Assembly (NCBI RefSeq): GCF_032854445.1
Contig: NC_088307.1
Coordinates: forward strand, 3,534,001-3,598,000
Length of the DNA stretch: 64,000 bases
From: Liolophura sinensis
Lineage: Eukaryota > Mollusca > Polyplacophora > Chitonida > Chitonidae
Direction of reading: 5' to 3'
How positions within the stretch are numbered: position 1 is the stretch's first letter; each line of letters begins with the position of its first letter. The notes below the pieces were generated by a model, which ran no database searches, was not told the origin of the DNA, and saw nothing but the letters and a program-made list of their open reading frames with translations. The translations under genes and the position numbers were made by a program. Of this stretch, positions 37,501 to 49,500 are shown in pieces.

Positions 37501-40500
37501 ATTCTAAAAAGAGCCATGCAGACTTTACTTTTTTATTGGGATTTCAGTGATATTTCTGTTTTTCTTGTTTCGCTCAGTTTTAATTTCTTTAAAATGCCCA
37601 TCTTTTTTATAAGCTAGGAAAAAATCCCTTTTCTACCCTATTTTTCATGATAGGATTTGGTTACTACCAACTAAGGATTTTGTTACAGATGGTGCTAGCT
37701 ACATGTATTAGTACAGTTAGAATAACAATTCAAGCCTGTATGTATACATGTACTTCGAAGAAATATATAGCTATTTCTTTGGTGTTTTGCTTTGCTTAAA
37801 GTATTTCTCATGGTCCGTGGCGGACTGTGTGTGGAGTAAACTCCGCAGATTAGGAGACGAAATGATATGTCTGTAAGGCCCATGTTACCATGCCGGTACA
37901 TGGCTGAAATTCTGCCAAAGTCGCTTAAACAAGAAAAGTTTCATGTTTCTTTATTTATTGTATATATGTTAGTGACCTAAGGGTTGGTGTGCAAAAAATC
38001 ACTTTCAAAAGCACTAAAGGTCTGAAAATGATCTTTTTGATCGCAATACCTAACTTTTTTCTGATAAGAAACTAAGTGAAAATTCCCTTTCAAAAGCACT
38101 GAAGGCCTTAACATGAAATTTTTGATGGTAATACATATTTTTTTTCTGATAAGAAACTAAATACAATTCACTTTCAAAAGCACTAAAGGCCTTAACATGA
38201 AATTTTTGATGGTAATACATAATTTTTTTCTGATAAGAAACTAAATACAATTCACTTTCAAAAGCACTAAAGGCCTTAACATGATATTTTTGATGGCAAT
38301 ACATAATTTTTTTTTGATAAGAAACTAAGTGAAAATTCCCTTTCAAAAGCACTAAAGGCCTTAACATGATATTTTTGATGGCAATACATAATTTTTTTTT
38401 GATAAGAAACTAAGTGAAAATTCCCTTTCAAAAGCACTAAAGGCCTTAACATGAAATTTTTGATGGTAATACATAATTTTTTTCTGATAAGAAACTAAAT
38501 AAAATTCACTTTCAAAAGCACTAAAGGCCTTAACATGATATTTTTGATGGCAATACATAATTTTTTTTTGATAAGAAACTAAGTAAAATTCCCTTTCAAA
38601 AGCACTAAAGGCCTTAACATGAAATTTTTGATGGCAAAACCTAATTTTTTTTGATAAGAAACTAAGTGAAAATTCACGTTCAAAAGCACTAAAGGCCTTA
38701 ACATAATATTTTTGATGGCAACACTTAAGTTTTTTCTGATAAGAAGCTAAGTGAAAATTTTAGAATTTTTTAATGACAACACTTAACTTAAGTAATCTTT
38801 ATAAGTGGTCCTATAATTTGGATGAATCGGTCAAAGTTAAAGAAAAACTTCTTAAAAACTGGTAAACTTCAGATGAAATGTGGTATTTCACTGCTTTAAA
38901 TTTTAACAAACCCTATTTATTGGATCCTTGTGGAAGGTTTATTTAAAGTCGAATGAACTTTCATTTTCATACCCGTCATAGCTTTATAACTGACTGAGAC
39001 TTCAAGAGGTCCAATGAAAGGTTGTGTTTTTCTGTTCACAGAATGCCTGGACGTGCTACTAGAAAAAGATACTTTGCTTCTGTCAAACATAGAAAGGTTT
39101 GCTACAAACTCTGGTGGATGAAATATGGCAATTTTTTGGTTAAATTTTACTGGTATTTCCACTTGAGGTGTTCTGGAGAGTTGAGGTGTACAGCACATAC
39201 TGATGGCGGTCTGACTTATCAGCTTATTCCACTAAAGTGCCGTCCTCCACACAGCTGATCCGCCCCCAGATGTATATTGAAAATTGTAAACTGAATACAA
39301 GATTACTCTAAATGGCCTAAAAATTTGACCACTGAAAGCATTTTGGGAGGCAAATAAATGTCACGAGATATTACTTCTGGTGCTAAAATTTACATTTTCG
39401 CAGTATGATATCATCCTACATTTCAAACATCTTTCGAAGCACCTGTCTAAAATCAAAAGAACTCTCAGAATCTGGAAAAATGAGCAACTTGGTCGTGGAC
39501 GAAATTTTAGGTCATTTAGGGTAGATACAGACTAAAATCTAGCTATGGCCATACATAAGCAATCTGCGGATGGTCGTGGGTTTCCTCATATGCTGGTACT
39601 GAAATTAAGCAGAAATTTGTTGGTGTTTAAAGAAACTGATCTGATTTTTAACCCTGAAGATCACAGCCATCCGAGGCCATCATTAAAAATATGTTACTTG
39701 ACTGTAAGCAGGCTGACCCACCAGTGTTTTTATTGGGATTTAGATGAAAGTTTTGGTAGTATCCAGCTGTTGTCAAAGTGAGAGTTTTATATCCAACCCA
39801 TTTACATCCTGAGTAGTGGCAAGACTGTAATGTTGTTGTTGCAAGGAAATATGAATGTAGCAGTTCAGTGAGTGGCTATGTCCTGTTTTAATCCGGTTTA
39901 ATTCCTACAATAAGTCAACCACAACACCAGTTATATTTTTATTTTACTCACAGTGTTAATTGCGTTAAAACCCTGATCTTTTTCTTGATCCAGAAAAAAA
40001 AAAACTTTTGTACTGATCTATATTTTCTGGCTTGGCTTGTGTTAGACTATCAATTATCATGTACCTGTAAATAGGTTATCTTAGTGGTTCAGTTGTTCAT
40101 GGTGCTAATCTTGTGGTTGGCAGGGTGTTGAATGTGCTGGAGGACAATATTAACATACTGAGTACAGAAGCCAGAGTGATTAGTCTGTTCAAACTGGTGC
40201 GGAGGCTGCAGAAGCAAACAACTACCCCACAAGAAGTAGTTCGGCAACTCTGGAGTGTGAGTTCACATCATTTTACCTTTGACTTTAATACCTGGACCTC
40301 TTGTAATCAAATGGACACTAATTAATGTCCAGTGATTTGTTAGTGATTTGCTGCAGGTGTTATGTTACAGGTGTTGATTTGCTGCAGGTGATATGTTACA
40401 GGTGTTGATTTGCTGCAGGTGTTTTTATGTTGCAGGTGTTGATTTGCTGCAGGTGCTGTTATGTTATACGTGTTGCATCTGCAGATGGTCGTGGATTTCT

Positions 40501-43500
40501 CCTGTTACCTGTCTTTTCATGTTACAGGTGTGTTCATGTTCCAGGTGTGTTCATGTTACAGGTGTGTTCATGTTACAGGTGTCATGTTACAGGTGTTTTC
40601 ATGTTACAGGTGTTGCTGGCTTCCTGTTCCTCTCTCCCTATCCTTATACAGGACCACCTGTTGTCTTCGTGGTACAGGGGGGGCTACACTGTCATCTCAG
40701 AGTCAGACGAATACTTCAGAGGGTCATTGACTGCTGTGTTTAACCGGCTGGTGGATGGCGGTCACTCAGAGGTCAGTCATACTTGCATGATCATGTTAGT
40801 CCCAGCTACATGTGGCTCCAGCAGGTTAAACTGCAGCTTTGAGTCAGAAGGTCTGTCAGGTACGTGGCAAAAAGGGTGGTGTTTTCCAGTGTTCTGTCAG
40901 GTTTCTGCCACTCTTCGGTCAAACAGGTACATAAATTAGGTGATGACGGATGATAGCATGCACCTTTCTCTAGTGCATGTATTAAGTAGTACTGTAAAGC
41001 ACTTAATATTCACTGGAATTTATTTTTGCGGATTTTCTCCAAAAATATGTTCACGGGAATGAATTTCTGCGTATTTAAAGTGTAATGTGACTGGGTGGGA
41101 TATTGTTTCTGGTGTCGTGGGCATGATACTTCAGTGGCCGCAGGTGTCACTTCTTTTCAAATCATTGATGAGCAGTATTAAACACCCTGCAAAGTGACAT
41201 GTCACCTTTTGAGCAGTTCAATACAAAACATATGAATTCAGTATTATCAGCGCCAATCACTCATTCTTTATCAAGCAGTGCGATAAGTTTTACATTGTTT
41301 TCAGTTTTAATTGTCCTAACATTGCCGTAGTGGTCAAACAGCCATTGTGTTGTTGTACACACTTCATAGTTTGTCAGAAGCTCACTCATTGGACCACAGG
41401 AGAGACAGAGCCAATGGGATCGCGTGTATCAGAGCGACATTCATCAGAATCCAGCACATGCTGGTATTTACTTTTCTTTCACTTTACGGGCATAGCTAAG
41501 ATTGATCAAACTAAAGACAAATAAACTACCGCTTTGTTGTATACCCACACCAAAGTTTGTATATATTTAAACCATAATTTCCCTTCCCTGCTCTTAAAAA
41601 TTTTAGCTGACCTGTCAGGCTTTCTTAGTGCAACTTTGGTCACCCTGGCAAAGATTTCACTTCATTATTACTACTAGGCCTACCTGTAGTATATGATTCA
41701 ATATTGGATATTTTTTTTCGCCAGAATAATTTTTCACGGTAAATTATTGACCGCGAAATCCGTGAAAAATTAAGTACTTCACAGTACTTTAGTACACAGC
41801 ATTTATGACTTTTTTGATAACTGCAGTGACCTAATGGTTAGAGCGTCCACCATGAAGTCGGGATCAAACCCGGGTCAGGTCATACCAAAGACTTCAAAAA
41901 TGGGACTTGTTGCCACCTTTGTTTGGCGCTCAGGCACTGGTTGGCCTGGTGTCAATGTATTGTGACTGGGTGCGATGTCATGTCTGGTGTCTCCGGCATG
42001 ATTCTTCAGTGGTGGCGGCACTCTGGCAGCATGGATGCGTTTTGCCACCAGACGGCACAGTATATGTGCACACACATAATGACACCTCATCGTCATATGA
42101 CTGAAAAGTTGTCAAACCTCAAGCATTCATTCATTCAATTATTACTCGTTGGGCAACAGATCTGTCTATACGAGGCTGTTTGCGAGAAATTATTTGTATT
42201 ACAATTTGGTGTAATACAATATGCAACTATACAAAATTGTAAATGTAATGTTCTTTTCTCAGTATGTGTTTAAGCAGTACAGAATTGTTTTGGCTGATTG
42301 GCTGGTGTGAGGAATACACTATGCCAAAGCTGAATTTTAGGTAGGGTACATTTCTTTCAAGCTTATAGCAGCTATAGGGTTTAAACCAGGAAATCCTTTC
42401 TCCACAATCAGCCGGTTCATATTGATTTGTTTTACCTACATGTATACATCATAGGTTGATGCTGTTGTTTGTCAATATTACTGCGCTATTCCTTTCCCTG
42501 ATGGTTGTTCATTTTGGTTCTTATTCCCAGGTGATTGATGTACTTAGTCTGGTCTATCAGAATGCTGAAGCCACGCTTCACAAAGCTGTCACCGTTGCTG
42601 TGCGAAACAAACACCAGCCCAAGGTCATTGCCAAGGTCAGTCAACTGTCAGTGTCTGTCTGTGGTGTCGGTATACAAATGTGCACTAGTTCAGGGGTTTT
42701 GTGTACCTGTACATTTGTAAGTAAAAGACCTTTTTGTAAAATTGGCAGTGACAAACAAATTCTTATTCCATTTTATTCTATTCAAATTTTGATTCGCAGA
42801 TTTTGCAGGCATTTCCATCAGTCTGTCAGTGCAGGTTACAGGAGGATTCTGGAAACACTCTTCTGTGCAGAGCTGTCTCTAGATTCTTAGCCACCAATTC
42901 TCTGAGCTCACCAGGAGAAGAAAACTTGATGGAATTTCTCACTCTAGCCGTACAGGTAGGGCTAATACTAAACAAAGAAATTGAAGTACTGTTTAAAGTC
43001 TGATGTCAGACAAATACACACTCTAAACCTGACGGTCATGCATGCTCTGCAAGGATTTTCTGCACTTGTGGGACTCCCACAAAGGCGTACTGTAAATCTT
43101 TAACCTTATTGACCTCTAGATCACTTTTTTCAGTGGAATTTATGCATACAATTGTTATGAAAATGATGCTAAAAATGATTTCATGGTGTCACTAAAAATC
43201 CAACTTCAAATTATTTCTGTACACTCCATAGTTGTCTTAGAATGTTTCAGAATACTATCCACAGAGGTTATTGAAGAATTAGGGAAGATAGGAAGATTCA
43301 TGGACTCTTGAGTCTACACACATTTTATAGCAGTTTGTCTGGTTATAATTAACTACTGAAACTTTGAGCGTCTTCCCTGTACTTTTTACTGGTGTTATCT
43401 TATTCAGATTTAATGGCATGAGTTTATCTTGAATTTTATCACTTTGCTGTGGTTGATTTATTGAGTTCTATGTTAATTATTCACATATATTTGAAGATCA

Positions 43501-46500
43501 CCCCTTCCTCGGTTTAACATCGCGATACATATTTTAACCTTGAATACGTTAATATGAAATTTTCGTCACTTGTCCACCATAAATTGTATGTTTTTAAGGA
43601 GTACTGTATACTAAATGTAAGTTTATCAAGGCCAGTTGCTGTCTTTTTTCTTTCCAGACATTTGAAAATTCCTCCGTGTCTAAGGTTAGGTTTATGGAAT
43701 CCTCCATTCTGGATGCAGAAGAATTCCTCTTACTGGTTGCTGTACCTTACCTTAATCGTGAGAATATGATCACACGGAAACAACCAATCACAGCAAAGCT
43801 GGCTCTGAAAATGTTTAACTGTCTGGGTCAGCAGAGGTGTTGTGAAAATATTTCTCATCCCTTCGTCATTTTGTTGTGCCTCTGTGAGATGTTACAAGAG
43901 TGTGAACATTTTTGGGACCGTGAGTGTAGAAAGGATTGTATGAAGCAGGACATCATAACGGCCATGGGTTACCTGCCCTTGGATGATCCTCTGACTGCTA
44001 AAGGTTTGTAGTCTCGCTCGAGAAGATTGACAATTTGTCATAATTTATTAATACTTTACAGATAACATAACATAATTATTATGTTCAATCTTTGTACTTC
44101 CTTGCTTGTGGGTTTTAAATTCTTTTAGAGATGTTTAGATGATAAGAGAAAACATCACACAGTTTGCGTTTGAATAACAAAGAAAAAAATGAGAAGTTGT
44201 TATCCATGTAGAAACTATGTGATGTTGTGGCTTATAAGAGACAACTGTTCAGGTATTGGTACGTCCAATCTCAATATAACATAACTGGGTGGGGCATCAT
44301 GTTTTGTACCTTCACTATTTCATTTCAGATGCCTGTGGATGTGAAAATAATTTCAAGAGGGGTTAAGAACACTGTTGCCGGTTTCCTCCCACCCTAAAGC
44401 TGGCTGCCATTGTATAAGTGAAATATTTTTGAGTACAGTGTGAAACACCAGTCAAATAAATAAATAAATAAATAAATAACTAAAAACACAGCCACTGTTG
44501 CACTTTGTTCTTGAAATGTCATCTTAATTGTCATGCCCTGATTGTTGGCATCCATTGTCATTGAAAGCTAGGTTATAATAAATGTTAAGGGTGATTTCTT
44601 CAAGAGGTCTGCGTGTCTTGGGCTCAGGTGTTTATTGTCATGCCCTTTGTGCACATCAGTTACTGTAAATTACAAAACTCTTATTGACAGTGAAACTTTC
44701 CTCTTTCTCTTTCCCAGATCCTGCATTGGTATGGTTCAAACATCACCTGTCCAACTTTGACTTACCTGTGGTTTTAAGGTTGAGGACGGTGCTTGGAATG
44801 GATGATGACCAATGTTTACAGGTATGTTGTGTTTACAAACACCCCTTGTGTTACATGTATGATGTGTTTACAAACACCTGTTGTGTTGCAGGTATGTTGT
44901 GTTTACAAACACCTGTTGTGTTGCAGGTATGTTGTGTTCACAAACACTTGTTGTGTTGCAGGTATGTTGTGTTTACAAACACCACTTGTGTTGCAGGTAT
45001 TTTGTGTTTACAAACACCTCTTGTGTTACAGGTGTGTTGTGTTTACAAACAGCTCTTGTGTTTTACAGGGCCCAGGTGTTTGAAGGTGTATTATAGCTAA
45101 TACTGGTATTAGGTCCTATTTTATATTTAAAATTCTAGCCAAAATCAGCAGCCAATAGAGTTGTACAAAGTCAGAGTATAAAAGCGGCAGATTTAGTTCA
45201 CATTTAATACACTGTTACACACTTTGCTTGGGTTGTGTAAAGTTAGATCTGGTATTAAGCCCTGAAACAGTTTTGAACAACTGGGGCCTAGGTGTTTATG
45301 GTGACAAACATCTGTTGTGTTACACACTTTGCTTGGGTTGTGTAAAGTTAGATCTGGTATTAAACCCTGAAACAGTTTTGAACAACTGGGCCTAGGTGTT
45401 TATGGTGACAAACATCTGTTGTGTTACACACTTTGCTTGGGCTGTGTAAAGTTAGATCTGGTATTAAACCCTGAAACAGTTTTGAACAACTGGGCCTAGG
45501 TGTTTATGGTGACAAACATCTGTTGTGTTACACACTTTGCTTGGGTTGTGTAAAGTTAGATCTGGTATTAAACCCTGAAACAGTTTTGAACAACTGGGCC
45601 TAGGTGTTTATGGTGACAAACATCTGTTGTGTTACACACTTTGCTTGGGTTGTGTAAAGTTAGATCTGGTATTAAACCCTGAAACAGTTTTGAACAACTG
45701 GACCTAGGTGTTCATGGTGACAAACATCTGTTGTGTTACACACTTTGCTTGGGTTGTGTAAAGTTAGATCTGGTATTAAACACTGAAACAGTTTTGAACA
45801 ACTGGACCTAGGTGTTTATGGTGACAAACATCTGTTGTGTTACACACTTTGCTTGGGTTGTGTAAAGTTAGATCTGGTATTAAACACTGAAACAGTTTTG
45901 AACAACTGGGCCTAGGTGTTTATGGTGACAAACATCTGTTGTGTTACACACTTTGCTTGGGTTGTGTAAAGTTAGATCTGGTATTAAACCCTGAAACAGT
46001 TTTGAACAACTGGGGCCTAGGTGTTCATGGTGACAAACATCTGTTGTGTTACACACTTTGCTTGGGTTGTGTAAAGTTAGATCTGGTATTAAACCCTGAA
46101 ACAGTTTTGAACAACTGGGCCTAGGTGTTTATGGTGACAAACATCTGTTGTGCTACACGATTTACCTGATTTGTTTTAAAGTGAAGATCTTTCATTAACT
46201 GTGCAATGATCCAGGAGCCTCCCACCAATGAGGAAGCTGTGATTTCAAGTCCAGCTCATGCTGGCTTCCTGTCTGGCTGTGCGTGGAATGGTCTGCCAGC
46301 AGTCTGCAGATGATTGTGGGTTTCCCCTGAACTCTGCCCATTTTCCTCTTATCATAACGCTGGCCACAGTCGTATAAGTGAAATATTCTTCACTATGGCT
46401 TAAAATTTCAATCAAATAAAAATAAATGTCATGAGTAGGATTTTTTATGAGGGAAGTAATATTCTGTACAGCATTAAGTAATAAATGAATGAATTATTAA

Positions 46501-49500
46501 GACAAACTTTGGACTGTTTCTGTTTCAGGTGATAGCGACTCAGTTGTGGGTAGGGGAGCAGATAGAGGGCACAGGTGAGTGTTCTGTTTGCTGTGTACAG
46601 TTCTTCTGAGGAGAAACTGACAGGAATGCAGATATAGAGTTTGATAGTGTCAGATGAGGTCTTCTTAACTTTAGGTGTTCATATTTCATTGTTGATTATT
46701 ACATTATCAAAGTGCATAATTGTCATGATATGGCTGTAGCATTGCCCTAGTGTCCATAAGCCTTATTTAAATCATCCCTTCAAAATGAAAAAGCGGCCTC
46801 CATGGCTGTTGTTTTATAAGTGAAATATTCTGGAGTGGGGCAATCTCCAAATAGATACATGTAAAGTAATAAATCAGCCTCACACTGCAAGAATATCTAC
46901 TTAAAACACATACTGTAATTCTTCTTCTTCTATTCGCAAGTTGTTAAAATTGAAAATGTGCATATATTGCACTGAAAGTTGCTCTTTCAAATGTGAAAAG
47001 GTTGAAGAATTGGGGTATGTTGTGGTTCATTGCTGTACCTGCTTGCCAGTCATGTGCCTTCTTGTTCGCTTTGTGTTCCCTTTTTGGTGCCCATCCAGAG
47101 TTCACTAATAGATACTTTTTTTAGTATATCTAGTTGTAGTCCATTTTTTCTTCTGATAGGTATATAATGTGAAGTAATATTGAAAATTTTGAAATAATTT
47201 AAGAAAAACGTTAGTCCTACATGTATGTAGAAAAATCTGCTGATGTTCTAGTTGCAGAGACAAAAGGAGATAACCAGTACAGATCAGCATTTGAGTTCTC
47301 TGCTATTGACGATGGCTGTCTCCAGTTCTCCCTGCATGCCATATCACAGAATGCGAGACACTTCACGTTTGACTGGAACGAGATTGTGGCATCCTTAGCT
47401 CAGGTAAATCTGTAACACTTGCTATTTTAAATAAATCTGCCTGAATAGACATAACATAAAACCCTTTTGTTGCTGTTAATTGTTCACATTATACTTTCAG
47501 ACATCTTGTTTTCATATAACAATACCAAACAGATTAACGTTGTCAGTGGCAATGCAGCCTGTGGTGACAAGCGGTATGTTTTTCAGTGATGCATCACTGT
47601 CAAACAAGTGGCAGGCTAGTAGTTGGCCTTTACCCTGTCTGCTACTGAAAGTTAAGTGAATTCCTTCTCAATTCAATGAGGAAATGTTTTCTGTTAAAAT
47701 AGAACATTTGCTTGAGAATGTTTACATATAGACCAAAACTAATCTAGAAGTCTGCCAAAAGTGTTCTGAGGGGTATCCGTGGCCGAGGGGGTAGCTTGCC
47801 AGCACGGCACAATGACCCCAGAGCATCCCACCAATGTGGTCACTGGGTCCAGCTCTTACTGGCTTCCTCTGCCAGCAACCTGCGGCTGATCGTGGGTTTC
47901 TCAGCCCAGTTTCCTCCCACTATAATGCTGGTTGCTGTCATATAGGTGAGATATTCTTCAGTATGACGTAAAATTTCAGTGAAATCAATAAATACAAGTG
48001 TGTTACTAATGTACTAGTTGTATGCCGCAAGAGAAGCTTTATCCTCATTGGCCTCTTTCTGGTATTTGCCTCACATGCACTTAAAAGGGCTTGCAAAGTA
48101 AAGCACACTGTATTTGATTCCACTAGAAAGGATAAATCAGTGAACTGAACTGGACTGGGCTGGCTTTAATAATTACTTGTCTCTTCAGGTATTACCAGAC
48201 TTGTTGCACAGCGAATGGCTACATGTGATGACAGTTTGTGAACATCTACTCACCTCCAGCAGGTTGATTCTCCTCACCCACACCTCTACCTACACAACCT
48301 CCAGTCCTTGTGTTAACCTGACAGGTAAGTACACTGGGAATGCTTACAGGTGTTGACTGTTTGTGAACATCTACTGACCTCCAGCAGGTTGACCCTCCTC
48401 ACCCACCCATCTACCTACATAACCTCCAGTCCTTGTGTTAACCTGACAGGTAAGTACACTGGGAATGACTACAGGTGATGACTGTTTGTGAACATCTACT
48501 GACCTCCAGCAGGTTGACCATCCTCACCCACCCATCTACCTACACAACCTCCAGTCCTTGTGTTAACCTGACAGGTAAGTACACTGGGAATGACTACAGG
48601 TGATGACTGTTTGTGAACATCTACTGACCTCCAGCAGGTGAGATTCTCCTCACCCACACCTCTACCTACACAACCTCCAGTCCTTGTGTTAACCTGACAA
48701 TTAAGTACACTGGGAATGCCTACAGGTGTTGACTGTTTGTGAACATCTACTGACCTCCAGCAGGTGAGATTCCCCTCACCCACACCTCTACCTACACAAC
48801 CTCCAGTCCTTGTGTTAACCTGACAGGTAAGTACACTGGGAATGCCTACGGGTGTTGACTGTTTGTGAACATCTACTGACCTCTAGCAGGTTGACCCTCC
48901 TCACCCACCCATCTACCTACATAACCTCCAGCCCTTGTGTTAACCTGACGGGTAAGTACACTGGGAATGACTACAGGTGATGATTGTTTGTGAACATCTA
49001 CTGACCTCTAGCAGGTTGACCCTCCTCACCCACCCATCTACTTACATAACCTCCAGTTCTTGTGTTAACCTGACAGGTAAGTACACTGTGAATGGCTACA
49101 GGTGATGATTGTTTGTGAACATCTACTGACCTCTAGCAGGTTGACCCTGCTCACCCACCCATCTACCTACATAACCTCCAGCCATTGTGTTAACCTGACA
49201 GGTAAGTACACTGGGAATGGCTACAGGTGATGAGTGTTTGTGAACATCTACTGACCTCCAGCAGGTTGATCCGCCTCACGCACCCATCTACCTACGTAAC
49301 CTCCAGTCCTTGTGTTAACCTGACAGGTAAAGTACTCTGGGAATGACTACAGGTGATGACTGTCTGTGAACATCTACTGACCTCCAGCAGGTTGATCCGC
49401 CTCACACACCCATCTACCTACATAACCTCCAGTCCTTGTGTTAACCTGACAGGTAAAGTACTCTGGGAATGACTACAGGTGATGACTGTCTGTGAACATC

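Noticed and set aside
39022-39258. 78-codon frame as a separate gene
   Set aside because: Wrong frame over GEMIN4 exon 4. The correct frame reads CLDVLLEKDTLLLSNIER and joins the neighbouring exons in phase.
40427-40939. 170-codon frame as one exon
   Set aside because: Only 40652-40771 fits GEMIN4, with proper splice sites; the rest is minisatellite and intron.
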